Shown here one piece after another: positions 35,973-44,874 of a stretch of DNA of 64,000 nucleotides. A program made the position numbers and the translations under genes. The stretch is from assembly GCA_007693965.1 (NCBI GenBank), contig RECQ01000044.1, positions 44,461 to 108,460 on the forward strand. The letters run 5' to 3'. The notes beneath the pieces were generated by a model, which made no database searches, was not told where the DNA came from, and saw only the letters and a list, made by a program, of their open reading frames with translations. Every line of letters begins with the position of its first letter. The stretch's first letter is position 1. Origin of the DNA: Phycisphaeraceae bacterium (lineage in GTDB: Bacteria > Planctomycetota > Phycisphaerae > Phycisphaerales > UBA1924).

Positions 35973-38900
35973 ATGGCAAAGACTCCCCAAGATGTTGGTG
36001 TCGAGATCCCCGCGATCCCGCGTGAGCGGCAGTTCGTGCATCTCCACCTGCATTCCGAATACTCCCTTCTCGACGGCGGCAACCGGCTCGACAAGCTCGT
36101 CGCCCGCGTGAAGGAACTCGGCATGACGTCGGTCGGCGTCACCGACCACGGCAACCTCTTCGGCGCCCTCGCCTTCCACCAGCAGGCCAGGAGCGCCGGC
36201 ATCAAGCCCATCCTCGGGTGCGAGGCGTATGTCGCCCCCAACGCGCGCACCGAACGCGCCCCCACCGGCGTCGCCGACGGCGGCCACCACCTGGTCCTTC
36301 TCGCCGAGAACGAGACGGGCTGGCGCAACCTGCTCTACCTCGCCAGCGAGGCGTTTCTCACCGGCTTCTACTACAAGCCGCGGATCGACCGCGCCATCCT
36401 CGAGACGCACGGCGACGGGCTCATCGCCATCAACGGCCACCTCGGCAGCGAGCTGGCGTATCACCTCTTCAAGTTCGAGAACACCGGCGATGCGTCGCAC
36501 TACGAGCGGGCGATCGAAGTGGCTCGCTGGCACATGCAGGTCTTCGCGCCGGGGCCGAAGGGGCCGCGGTTCTATGTCGAGCTGCAGCACCACATCCGCG
36601 AGCAGAACGCGATCAACCCGCACCTGCTGAAGCTGGCGGCCGAGCTCGACCTGCCCATCATCGCCACCAACGACTCGCACTTCCTCAAAGCCGAAGACCA
36701 CGACGCCCACGACACGCTCATCTGCATCTCGACCGGCAAGCTCAAGAGCGACGAGGAGCGCATGCGCTACCCGCGAGAGCTCTACGTCAAGAGCCCGCAG
36801 GAGATGCGCGAGCTCTTCGAGAGCGCCTACGGCGAGGCGGGGAAGCGCGCCTGCGACGCCACCGTCGAGATCGCGGAGCGCTGTGAAGTCGACATCGAGT
36901 TCGGCAACCACGCGCCGGTGGTGCGCGTGCTCCGCCCCGAGTCGGCGCCGGCGCTCGGACCCGACGACGATCTCACCGAATGGTTCAAGAGCTTCTGCGA
37001 CGGCTACCGCCTCGAGCCTTTCGACTCGACGCGCGACGACCTCTCCGAGGACGAGCTGAAGTCCGAGTGCGACAAGGCCCTGCGCGAGCTGTGCGAGGCG
37101 GGGCTGGTGTGGCGCTACGGCCCCGCGGTGCTCGATGAGAACGACGACTCGATGCCCGCCGAGCGCCGGGCCGCCATCCACGCCCGCCTCGATCGCGAGA
37201 TGGATGTGCTGATCTGCAAGCAGATCACGCCCTACTTCCTCATCGTGTGGGACTTCGTGAACTGGGGGCGCCAGCGCGGCATCCCGGCCCTGGCCCGCGG
37301 CTCGGGCGTGGGCACCATGGTCGGCTACGTGCTCGGCCTCTCCAACGCATGCCCGGTGCGCTACGGCCTGCTCTTCGAGCGCTTCACCGACCCCGACCGC
37401 TCTGAATACCCCGATATCGATATCGATCTCTGCCAGAACGGCCGCGGCGAGGTGATCGACTATGTGCGCCGGAAGTATGGCCACGTCGCCCAGATCATCA
37501 CCTTCGGAACGCTCAAGGCCCGTGCCGCGGTGCGCGATGTCGGGCGCGTGCTCGACCTGCCCCTCACCGAGGTCGACCGCATCGCCAAGCTCATCCCCGA
37601 GGCACTCGGCATCACGCTCGACAAGGCGCTCGAGCAGGAGCCGGAGCTGAAGAAGCTGCGCGATGAGGACGAGCGCGTCCGCCGCCTGATCGACCACGCC
37701 CGCACGCTCGAAGGCCAGGCCCGCCACGCCTCGGTCCACGCGGCGGGCGTCATCGTCGCCACCCGCCCGCTGCACGAGATCGTCCCGCTCTACAAGGCGC
37801 CCGGCGCCGAGGACATCGTCACCCAGTGGGACGGGCCGACGTGCGAAAAAATCGGCCTGCTCAAGATGGACTTCCTGGGCCTGCGCACGCTCAGCGTCAT
37901 CGAGCGCTGCAAGAGCCTGATCCGCGAGGCGATGGACGATGAAACCATCCGCCGCGCAGTAGGGCGCGCCTCAGCAGACGACGGCCCCGATCCCCTCGAC
38001 CTCGACCGCCTCACCTACGACGATCCGAAGGTCTTCGAGCTCTTCCAGCGGGCGGACACGACGGGCGTCTTCCAGTTCGAATCCGGCGGCATGCGCCGAC
38101 TGCTGGTCGAGATGAAGCCCGACCGCCTCGAAGACCTCATCGCCGCCAACGCGCTCTTCCGCCCCGGCCCGATGGACCTGATCCCGGACTACAACCGGCG
38201 CAAGCACGGCGACGCGCCCGTGCCGAAGGTTCACGAGATCGTGGACAAGCACACCACGGACACCTACGGCGTGATGGTGTACCAGGAGCAGGTGATGCAG
38301 ATCGTCCACGAGCTGGGCGGCATCCCGCTGCGCGCTGCCTACTCGCTCATCAAGGCGATCAGCAAGAAGAAGAGCAAGATCATCGACGCCGAGCGCCCGC
38401 GCTTCATCGAGGGCGCGGGAAGCAAGGGGCTCGACAGGAAGGGCGCCGGAGAGCTCTTCGACCTCATCCTCAAGTTCGCCGGCTACGGTTTCAACAAGAG
38501 CCACTCGACGGCCTACGCCATCGTCGCCTACCAGACCGCCTACCTGAAGACCTATTTCCCCAACCAGTACATGGCCGCCTTCCTCACCTTCGAGAGCGCG
38601 GCCCAGAAGACCTCCGACTGGATTCCCTATCTCGAAGACTGCCGGCGCACCACCTTCCCCGACGGGCATGTCGGCGTGACCGTGGCGCCGCCGGATGTGA
38701 ACCGCTCGCGGGCCGACTTCACCGTCTTCTATGAGGACGACGAGCCGCGCGACAACCTGCACGGGCACGTGCGCTTCGGCATGCGCGCCATCAAGGGCGT
38801 GGGCTCGAAGGCGATCGACGCCATCGTCGCCGAGCGCGACACCGCCGGCCCCTACACATCGCTGCACGATTTCTGCGAGCGCGTGCCGCCGGGCGTGGTG

Positions 38901-39827
38901 AACAAGGCGACGGTCGAGGCCCTCATCAAGTGCGGCGCCTTCGACAACATCCACGGCCGCAACGAGCGTGCGGCGATGTGCGCCACCATCGAAAACGCCC
39001 TCGCCGCCGGCGCCTCGGCGGCCCAGGACCGGGCCGCGGGGCAGGCGTCGCTCTTCGGACTTCCCGCAGCGCCCGAATCACCCGATGGCGCCCTCGAGAC
39101 GGCGAAGGCCGAAGCCGCCCCGGCGCCGCCGCTGACGCGCGTGCGCCCCTGGAGCGAGCAGGATGCGCTCGTCTACGAGAAAGAAGTCCTTGGCTTCTAC
39201 GTCTCCAGCCATCCCCTCGACCGCTGGCGCGAGCGCATCGAAAAGTTCGCCACCACCACCACCACCGGCCTGAAGCAGATCCCGCAGGACCGCCCCGCGA
39301 TCCTCGGCGGACTGGTCAACTCGGTGCGCCCAATCGTGACCCGCAACGGGCGCACGCCGGGGCAGAAGATGGCGATCGTCACCGTCGAGGACCGGATGGG
39401 AACCTCCGACTGCGTCATGTTCACCGAGACGTATGCCAAGTTCGGCGACACCGTCGCGCCGGATGCGGTCGTCTTCCTCGTCGGCAAGGTCGATCACAAA
39501 CGCGGCGATCCGCAGATCATCGTGGAGAAGGTGATCCCCGTTGAGAGCGCCCCCGCCGCGCTTGCGACGCGCGTCGAGCTGGTGCTGAACGAGGAGACGC
39601 TCAACGGCGACGGCGCCGGAACGCTCCAGCACATCCGCGGCCTGGTGGGCTCGCACTCGCGCGAGCACAACGGCTCGGCGAAGGCGGAGCTGCAGTTCAC
39701 CGTCATCTCCGGCGACAAAAGAATCCGCCTCAGCGCCGGCCCCCGCACCAGAGTCTGCCCCACCGACGGCTTCATCAGCCAGCTCGCCGACGTGGTCGGA
39801 CGCGAAAACGTCCACGTCCACAAATAA
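35973..39827 (+). CDS. dnaE: DNA polymerase III alpha subunit
   Basis: Catalytic subunit of the replicative polymerase. 1284 residues from the ATG giving MAKTPQDVGV; upstream in-frame codons cover non-coding DNA. N-terminal PHP domain begins VHLHLHSEYSLLDGGNRL and keeps TDHGNLFG and TNDSHFL. The polymerase core carries GRGSGVGTMVGYVLGL, the catalytic pair in EYPDIDIDLCQNGRGEVIDYV (about residue 478), HASVHAAGVIV and GVFQFESGGMRRLL; then FNKSHSTAYAIVAYQTAYLK, helix-hairpin-helix region (GMRAIKGVGSKAIDAIV), and an OB domain near the end (ILGGLVNSVRPIVTRNGRTPGQKMAIVTVEDRMG). Length and order are those of DnaE1-type enzymes. No epsilon gene nearby; PHP residues look mostly intact. Confidence 0.97.
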   Translation: MAKTPQDVGVEIPAIPRERQFVHLHLHSEYSLLDGGNRLDKLVARVKELGMTSVGVTDHGNLFGALAFHQQARSAGIKPILGCEAYVAPNARTERAPTGVADGGHHLVLLAENETGWRNLLYLASEAFLTGFYYKPRIDRAILETHGDGLIAINGHLGSELAYHLFKFENTGDASHYERAIEVARWHMQVFAPGPKGPRFYVELQHHIREQNAINPHLLKLAAELDLPIIATNDSHFLKAEDHDAHDTLICISTGKLKSDEERMRYPRELYVKSPQEMRELFESAYGEAGKRACDATVEIAERCEVDIEFGNHAPVVRVLRPESAPALGPDDDLTEWFKSFCDGYRLEPFDSTRDDLSEDELKSECDKALRELCEAGLVWRYGPAVLDENDDSMPAERRAAIHARLDREMDVLICKQITPYFLIVWDFVNWGRQRGIPALARGSGVGTMVGYVLGLSNACPVRYGLLFERFTDPDRSEYPDIDIDLCQNGRGEVIDYVRRKYGHVAQIITFGTLKARAAVRDVGRVLDLPLTEVDRIAKLIPEALGITLDKALEQEPELKKLRDEDERVRRLIDHARTLEGQARHASVHAAGVIVATRPLHEIVPLYKAPGAEDIVTQWDGPTCEKIGLLKMDFLGLRTLSVIERCKSLIREAMDDETIRRAVGRASADDGPDPLDLDRLTYDDPKVFELFQRADTTGVFQFESGGMRRLLVEMKPDRLEDLIAANALFRPGPMDLIPDYNRRKHGDAPVPKVHEIVDKHTTDTYGVMVYQEQVMQIVHELGGIPLRAAYSLIKAISKKKSKIIDAERPRFIEGAGSKGLDRKGAGELFDLILKFAGYGFNKSHSTAYAIVAYQTAYLKTYFPNQYMAAFLTFESAAQKTSDWIPYLEDCRRTTFPDGHVGVTVAPPDVNRSRADFTVFYEDDEPRDNLHGHVRFGMRAIKGVGSKAIDAIVAERDTAGPYTSLHDFCERVPPGVVNKATVEALIKCGAFDNIHGRNERAAMCATIENALAAGASAAQDRAAGQASLFGLPAAPESPDGALETAKAEAAPAPPLTRVRPWSEQDALVYEKEVLGFYVSSHPLDRWRERIEKFATTTTTGLKQIPQDRPAILGGLVNSVRPIVTRNGRTPGQKMAIVTVEDRMGTSDCVMFTETYAKFGDTVAPDAVVFLVGKVDHKRGDPQIIVEKVIPVESAPAALATRVELVLNEETLNGDGAGTLQHIRGLVGSHSREHNGSAKAELQFTVISGDKRIRLSAGPRTRVCPTDGFISQLADVVGRENVHVHK

Positions 39828-40407
39828 GAGCGCACATCACCGGACCAAAATCCAGAACCACAACCCCTCACCGCTCATACGAATCACGGTTTAATCTTGG
39901 GCGTCCGCGTGATCTCTCGTCCTTCGGGACAAGAGCGGGCGCCCCGCTCCGAAGGAGCGCCGGAATGTAGCCACGGGTGGAGCGGAGTCCGACACAGTCG
40001 AGGGCGCAGCCCGAGACGAGTCGGACGCAGCGCAACCCGTGGAATGGAGTCGATTGAAATCTCAACCGCCCCGGATGGGGCGAAGGAAGTGCGGGCGTTT
40101 CCTTCACCCCTCCGGGGTGAGAGATGAAAAGGGCGCTATCTTCCACGGGTTGCGCTCCGTCCGTCTGCCGCGGTCTGCGACCGCGTCGCGTCGGACTGCG
40201 CTCCACCCGTGGCTACAACCTTTCACCCCTTCGGGGTGACGCCCTTCAGTTCGAGATTGCTGACGAGATTGTGGTTGATCTGATACGAATCACGGTTGAA
40301 CCCTGGGCGTTCGCTCGCCTCCTCCGCTCTCGCCATGCGGGATGAGCGCGGACGCCCGGCTCACGCGCCCGACACGAGAAACAATCGGGATCCATATCGC
40401 CGCTCCC
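39828..40407. repeat. Composite palindromic element flanked by 30-base direct repeats
   Basis: This 580-base gap has no gene. Direct repeats containing ATACGAATCACGGTT lie at 39875-39904 and 40281-40310 (26 of 30 bases equal). Between them are long inverted arms: 39968-40044 starts TAGCCACGGGTGGAGCG and ends CGCAACCCGTGGAA; 40141-40215 is broadly the complement. Inside and beside the loop are two small perfect hairpins, CACCCC-TCC-GGGGTG (about 40107-40121) and CACCCC-TTC-GGGGTG (about 40226-40240). Ends flanked by direct repeats plus a near-complete palindrome suggest a non-autonomous mobile unit. No transposase is present. Confidence 0.8.
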
Positions 40408-41205
40408 TCACTCCCCCCGCCGCGGCGCCGCCTCGGTGATGCAGGTGATGTACAGCTTGCCCTCCTCCGCCCGAATCTCCACCAGCCGCACGCGCCGGCC
40501 ATCCTCCAATCGCACGCTCGCATCCGGAAAGAGCGGCGCCAGCCCCGCCAGCGCATTCAGCACCGCCTGCGTCGACTCGCGATCGCGCACTTCCGGCGGC
40601 AGCCAGTCGCGCAGCCGCGACACAGTCCAGCCCGAAGGCAGATCCAGCCGCCCCGCCTTCGCGCCGGCGATGACCATCCACAGAGAATCATCTTCACCCA
40701 ATGTCGGCGTGACGGTGGCGGAGACATAGTGCTCGCCATCATCGGTGATCAGGCGAGCGCCCAGCGCCACGACGCTGCTCTCAAACTCCGCCTGGATCTC
40801 CGCGACGCGCTTCGGCATCGAGATGCGCCGGTTCTCCAGCCACCGCGGCATCTTGACGTTGAGCCACGCGTTGGCCTGGGCAGCGCTGATGGAGACCGTC
40901 CACGCCTCACCCCCGGGGCGGCTGCGGTGCAGCGCGTTGAAGACGCCGCGCTCGACATCCTCGGCCAGCGTGATCGTCGTCGGGTCCGCCGCGTCCACCG
41001 ACCGCCACCACGGCGGCGCCTGTGCGGCGAGCGAGATCGTCAACAGCGCGACAATGGTGATCGCCGCAATCAACAGCAACGCGGCGCCGACGAGATAGCG
41101 GCGCCGGAAGGGCAGGCGACGGCCACCCGGCTCGTCAGGCGATGGCCGAGCCGAAGAGTCTGTCGGTGAAGAAGGATCTCTGGTTTCCAACGCTGTGCCT
41201 GTCAT
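40408..41205 (-). CDS. Single-pass membrane protein, unknown
   Basis: 265 residues from ATG at 41205 (MTGTALETRDPSSPTDSS). A Pro/Ser/Arg-rich cytosolic N-terminus of about 38 residues is followed by one membrane segment, YLVGAALLLIAAITIVALLTISLAA, and an extracytoplasmic domain of about 195 residues with ISAAQANAWLNVKMPRWLENR, ALGARLITDDGEHYVSATVTP and VRLEDGRRVRLVEIRAEEGKLYITC. The S-x-x-Q-x-N-A-W-L pattern recalls envelope proteins of planctomycetes, but I cannot name a family. Last gene of the reverse-strand run that starts with the ketoacyl synthases. The longer frame upstream (to 41580) lies over the next gene and is not used. Confidence 0.65.
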   Translation of the reverse strand: MTGTALETRDPSSPTDSSARPSPDEPGGRRLPFRRRYLVGAALLLIAAITIVALLTISLAAQAPPWWRSVDAADPTTITLAEDVERGVFNALHRSRPGGEAWTVSISAAQANAWLNVKMPRWLENRRISMPKRVAEIQAEFESSVVALGARLITDDGEHYVSATVTPTLGEDDSLWMVIAGAKAGRLDLPSGWTVSRLRDWLPPEVRDRESTQAVLNALAGLAPLFPDASVRLEDGRRVRLVEIRAEEGKLYITCITEAAPRRGE

Positions 41206-41251
41206 TCGCCGCTCCGGCGTCACGAGGTCTGAACTGCTGCCGGCGGTGATT

Positions 41252-41986
41252 CTACTGTCGGCGAAGCGTGATCTCAGCGCCGTCGGGGAAGACTCGCCCT
41301 CGAAGCGGCTGAGGCAGGCCCTGCAGCCAGGCGTCAGCGCTGGCGCGGCGATCGGACGCGAGAAGCAACACGCGGCCGGGAATTGACATCGCAAGCAGAA
41401 CCACATCGTCCCCGGCTGCCAAAGTCGGCCGGATGCGGCGTGACTGTTCAGATGAGATCGCATGCGCCCGCAGGTGTATTTCCGAGATCGACGCGCTGCG
41501 TTTGAACCGGAACGGCCAGAAGATGCGAATGAAGTGAACGCTCTCGTCGCCATGTGCGATGCGTACGATGAACCTTGCACGAAGAATCATCCCCGCGTAG
41601 ATCAGCGAGATGACCCCGGATCCGAAGAGAAACCACTGGGCGCCAATGAGAAAGGTGTCGCCTGATTCGATCAGATCCTTCGGCGGGCCGAGCCCGATGA
41701 CGGCGCAGAGCGGCAAGGCCACAGCCAGAACGAGAAAAAGCAACACTTCGCCACGATCTGCAGGCCATCCGAATTCAAAGGCGCCGTCGAAACGGTGATG
41801 GATTCGCAATGCGGATGCGGCCTGCGTGGGCGCCGCCGCAAGCGGGATCTCGACAACTCTCGACGAATCACCCAGGACATCATCCGGGACGCCGCAGATC
41901 CAGTTGCTGTGGCCGTACTGGGATCCCTTTACGACTTGATCCGTCGCGGGCGATGCAGCTTCGGTCGATTCTTCGCCATCCCTCAT
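41252..41986 (-). CDS. Membrane protein with PH-like tail, tandem paralog of the upstream gene
   Basis: 244 residues. N-terminal 85 residues are polar and low in complexity; then FDGAFEFGWPADRGEVLLFLVLAVALPLCAVIGLG and FLIGAQWFLFGSGVISLIYAGMILRARF form two membrane segments; the C-terminal 100 residues (HFIRIFWPFRFKRSASISEIHLRAH...VLLLASDRRASADAWLQGLPQPLRGRVFPDGAEI) align along their length with the protein at 42048-42824. The R-x-F-W-P-F-R-x-K block is the shared hallmark. The tail has the alternating pattern of a PH-like beta domain but that is a guess. ATG at 41986 is used; in-frame GTG codons just upstream are alternatives. Function unknown. Confidence 0.62.
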   Translation of the reverse strand: MRDGEESTEAASPATDQVVKGSQYGHSNWICGVPDDVLGDSSRVVEIPLAAAPTQAASALRIHHRFDGAFEFGWPADRGEVLLFLVLAVALPLCAVIGLGPPKDLIESGDTFLIGAQWFLFGSGVISLIYAGMILRARFIVRIAHGDESVHFIRIFWPFRFKRSASISEIHLRAHAISSEQSRRIRPTLAAGDDVVLLAMSIPGRVLLLASDRRASADAWLQGLPQPLRGRVFPDGAEITLRRQ

Positions 41987-42047
41987 CGCCACGACAAGCT
42001 CCCAGCGCTCCACAACGATTGAACACCGAAACTGAGCGCAGGACGCA

Positions 42048-42824
42048 TCAGTGTTGAGACATACGCACGCTGAATTCCGCCCCTTCACCAACGACGCGTT
42101 CGCGAAGCGGTGTCGGGAGCGCCGCCAGCCATTTCTCGGCTGCCGATCGAGTATCCGTGGCGAGCATGAGCGCGACATGGCGCGCTGACATTCCGACAAC
42201 AACGATGTCTTCGGACCGCGGAATGGCTTTGGGCGCATGTCGGGCATGCTCTGGAGGCAGCCTGTGTACACGAATGCAAACCTGTGACACATCAAGATCC
42301 TGCTTGCGCCGAAACGGCCAGAACACCCGAATGTATCGCACAAACTTGTGATCACTGTCGCACCGAACAATGAGACGGTACATCCAGCAGACAATCGCGA
42401 AGTAAATGTGAATGGCGAACCAGATCAGCGAAGTGATCAGGACTCCGGTGGACAAGCTGTCCCCGTCAGCGATGATGCTTCGGGGCGATCCGTACACGAA
42501 GAAGACACAGGCGGGGAATACGACCGCGGTCGCCGCGCAAGGGGCGACAAGTTGGGGGTATCTACCCCATCCGAACTCAGGTCCTCCATCATCGCGCCAT
42601 CCGAACTCGAATCCTCCATCATCTCGGGGCTGTAGCTTCAGCGAAGACGTGGTCCTCGGCGGCACTGTTCTCGGCGCAATTGAAACAACTTGATTCGGAT
42701 TCGCCCATACCTGATCGGAGACGCCGGACAGCAAAGGTGTGTTAATGGGCTGAAACGCGATGATGTCGTTCCGGGGATCCAGCCGATCTTCGCTCGGGTG
42801 TTCCTCGACGACAGGCGTCCTCAT
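42048..42824 (-). CDS. Membrane protein with PH-like tail, tandem paralog
   Basis: 258 residues; ATG at 42824 lies two bases after the fabF stop, so the genes are almost certainly co-transcribed and coupled. Polar N-terminus includes DDGGFEFGWRDDGGPEFGWG, a short internal duplication; two membrane segments follow (LVAPCAATAVVFPACVFFVYG and VLITSLIWFAIHIYFAIVCWMY), then FVRYIRVFWPFRRKQDLDVSQVCIRVHRL and VALMLATDTRSAAEKWLAALPTPLRERVVGEGAEF. The same blocks occur in the next gene. I do not recognise the family; membership in a fatty-acid operon may indicate an envelope-lipid role, but that is inference from position only. Confidence 0.62.
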   Translation of the reverse strand: MRTPVVEEHPSEDRLDPRNDIIAFQPINTPLLSGVSDQVWANPNQVVSIAPRTVPPRTTSSLKLQPRDDGGFEFGWRDDGGPEFGWGRYPQLVAPCAATAVVFPACVFFVYGSPRSIIADGDSLSTGVLITSLIWFAIHIYFAIVCWMYRLIVRCDSDHKFVRYIRVFWPFRRKQDLDVSQVCIRVHRLPPEHARHAPKAIPRSEDIVVVGMSARHVALMLATDTRSAAEKWLAALPTPLRERVVGEGAEFSVRMSQH

Positions 42825-42826
42825 GG

Positions 42827-44170
42827 TCAATCCTCAAACCGCTTCATCACCAGCGTGTTGTTCTGCCCGCCGAAGCCGAAGCTGTTGGAGATCGCCACGC
42901 GCACGCCGCCGGCGCTGTTCAGATCGCGCGCCTCGTTGGGCACGTAGTCGAGGTCGCACTGCGGATCGGGCTGGGTGAGGTTGCGCGTGGGCGGCACGAA
43001 GCCGGTGCGGATCGCCTGCACGCAGGTGATCGCCTCGACCACGCCCGCCGCGGCGATGAGGTGGCCGGTCATCGACTTGATCGAGCTGACGGGGATCTTC
43101 GGCGCGTTGTCCTGGAAGACGGCCCGGATGCCGCGGGTCTCGATCGAGTCGTTTTCCTGCGTGCCGGTGCCGTGCGCGGAGATGTAGTGCACCGGCGGGC
43201 GCCCGGTGTCGTCGGTCGAGAGCGGGTCGATGCCCGCCTGCGACAGCGCCGCCCGCATCGTCGCCTGCGCCCCCTCGCCGTCGGGCTGGATGTCGGTGAT
43301 GCGGAAGGCGTCCGCCGAGGAGCCGAAGCCGACGATCTCCGCCAGCGGCGTCGCGCCCCGCGCCTTGGCGTGCGCCAGCGATTCGATGATGAGCATCCCC
43401 GCGCCCTCGCCCATCACGAAGCCGTCGCGTGAAGAACTGAAAGGTCGGCACGCGCCCTGCGGATCGTCGCGCCGCGACGAGAGCGCCGTCAGACGGATGA
43501 ACCCAGTGACGCCCAGTGGATGAATCATTGTGTGGGCGCCGCCGGCGATCATGACATCCGCCTCGCCGAGGCGGATGATCTCCGACGCCTCGCCGATGGC
43601 CTGCGTCGATGCGGCGCAGGCGGTGAGGCAGTTGTAGCTGGGTCCGCCCGCGCCGAAGGCCCGGGCGATGTGGGACAGGGGCATGTTGGGCTCCTGCTCC
43701 AGCTCGCGCTGCGCCGTCATCAGCTCGTACGCCGCCTTGACCCACCGGCCCATGTCGACAGCGCGCTTCTCATCGTCCCAGCCGGCGAGGTTGGCGCCGG
43801 CGAAGGCGTCGAAATCCGGCGGCCCTTCGCCCGAGCCGAGGTACACGCCGATGCGCCGCCGGTTGACGCCGTTGCGCTTGTCGAGCCCCGACTGCCTCCA
43901 CGCCCGCGCCGCCGCGGCCAGCGCGAATCGCGTGTTCACGCCCGCGTGCGCATGCGGCGCAGAATCGTCCAGGATCGCTTCGAGGTCGGGGTCCGGCGTC
44001 TGGGCGGCGAAGTTGGTCGAGTAGGCGCCGGCGTCGAAGCGGTCGATGGGCCCGACGCCGGAGTCAGCGCGCAGCAGCCGCTCCCACACGGCGTCGATCT
44101 CGTCGCCGAGGGGCGTCGTCCAGCCCATGCCGGTGATGACGATGCGCACTGGGTCCGACGATTGTGTCAC
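42827..44170 (-). CDS. fabF: Beta-ketoacyl-ACP synthase II (FabF-type)
   Basis: Condenses malonyl-ACP with acyl-ACP in fatty-acid elongation. 447 residues, starting at GTG 44170 to give MTQSSDPVRIVITGMGWTTPLG, the normal KAS beginning. Catalytic triad is complete: Cys in CLTACAASTQAIGEA (about residue 185), His in ISAHGTGTQENDSIE and His in SSIKSMTGHLIAAAG with the conserved Lys. C-terminus VAISNSFGFGGQNNTLV is standard. Its start overlaps the stop of the GxxExxY gene by four bases (GTGA), and the paralogous synthase-like gene lies 0.7 kb upstream on the same strand. The active enzyme of the pair. Confidence 0.93.
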   Translation of the reverse strand: MTQSSDPVRIVITGMGWTTPLGDEIDAVWERLLRADSGVGPIDRFDAGAYSTNFAAQTPDPDLEAILDDSAPHAHAGVNTRFALAAAARAWRQSGLDKRNGVNRRRIGVYLGSGEGPPDFDAFAGANLAGWDDEKRAVDMGRWVKAAYELMTAQRELEQEPNMPLSHIARAFGAGGPSYNCLTACAASTQAIGEASEIIRLGEADVMIAGGAHTMIHPLGVTGFIRLTALSSRRDDPQGACRPFSSSRDGFVMGEGAGMLIIESLAHAKARGATPLAEIVGFGSSADAFRITDIQPDGEGAQATMRAALSQAGIDPLSTDDTGRPPVHYISAHGTGTQENDSIETRGIRAVFQDNAPKIPVSSIKSMTGHLIAAAGVVEAITCVQAIRTGFVPPTRNLTQPDPQCDLDYVPNEARDLNSAGGVRVAISNSFGFGGQNNTLVMKRFED

Positions 44171-44658
44171 GAGTCGTCGTCCTCGTAGTCGCCTTCATAG
44201 TCGCCCCCGTCCTCGCCGCGCATGGCGTTGAGCTTGTCGGGGTTGAGCACGCGCACCAGCCCGTCCTTCAGGCGGCGCTCGCCGAAGTTGATGATGAGGC
44301 CGAGCTCGAGGTCCGCGGCCCGGAGCTGGGCCCGCAGGCGCGTGCGGTCGAACCCGTCGATCACGCGGTGCTCCGCCATCAGCTCGACGGTGAAGCGATC
44401 GTTCACGAACATGTTGAGCCGGTGCTCGCCGACCGCCTTGCCCTTGTACTCGATCGAGACCGCGTGATCGAGCTTGTAGGCGACGTCCAGCTCATCCAGC
44501 TCCATGCACAGGGCCTTTCGGTAGACGTCGCGGTCGAAGCCGGGGCCGAGGGCCTTGTGAACTTCGATGGCGGCGCCGATGACCTTGCGGCTGACGTTCG
44601 TCAGTTCAGGATCGAGGTCTTCGAGCGGGGTCGATCTGCGTTGTTGGTGCGGCATAGG
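44167..44658 (-). CDS. GxxExxY-family protein (PD-(D/E)XK nuclease-like)
   Basis: 163 residues from ATG at 44658 (MPHQQRRSTPLEDLDPELTN). Core: LTNVSRKVIGAAIEVHKALGPGFDRDVYRKALCMELDELDVAYKLDHAVSIEYKGKAVGEHRL, then VELMAEHRVIDGFDRTRLRAQLRAADLELGLIINFG and a C-terminal acidic tail GEDGGDYEGDYEDDD. This is the order of the GxxExxY family, except that the signature reads G-F-D-R-D-V-Y rather than G-x-x-E-x-x-Y. I recall the family as multicopy in large environmental genomes; function unknown. It is inserted between two ketoacyl-synthase genes and has a GCAGAGG palindrome just upstream. The acidic tail overlaps the fabF start. Confidence 0.82.
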   Translation of the reverse strand, partial: PMPHQQRRSTPLEDLDPELTNVSRKVIGAAIEVHKALGPGFDRDVYRKALCMELDELDVAYKLDHAVSIEYKGKAVGEHRLNMFVNDRFTVELMAEHRVIDGFDRTRLRAQLRAADLELGLIINFGERRLKDGLVRVLNPDKLNAMRGEDGGDYEGDYEDDDS

Positions 44659-44710
44659 AGTGTCTCCGTTCGCGTCGTTCGTGCGGTTGCGTTGTTTGTC
44701 AGGGAAGGTC

Positions 44711-44815
44711 TCACGCGGAGGCGCAGTGCTCGCAGAGGATGAAATCATTATGGCATGCTCCCGACAGGGGGCATCCCTGATTCTTACTCTCTGCGAGCTC
44801 TACGCCTCTGCGTGA
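44711..44815. repeat. GCAGAGG-family palindrome upstream of the GxxExxY gene
   Basis: Left arm 44711-44738 (TCACGCGGAGGCGCAGTGCT...) pairs with right arm 44788-44815 (TCTCTGCGAGCTCTACGCCT...) with only a few mismatches around a 49-base loop. It lies between the ketoacyl-synthase-like gene and the GxxExxY gene. Confidence 0.85.
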
Positions 44816-44874
44816 GCATTTCCTGCGTTTCAAAGCAACCGCTCCATAGAAAATGAAAAGATGGACGCTCAGCG

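Noticed and set aside
35907..37775. 622-codon open frame opposite dnaE
   Set aside because: Antisense of the PHP and polymerase core.
39897..40345. Short open frames of 66-76 codons in the repeat-filled gap after dnaE
   Set aside because: They read through inverted repeat arms and change frame with each arm; no start signals or conserved protein features.
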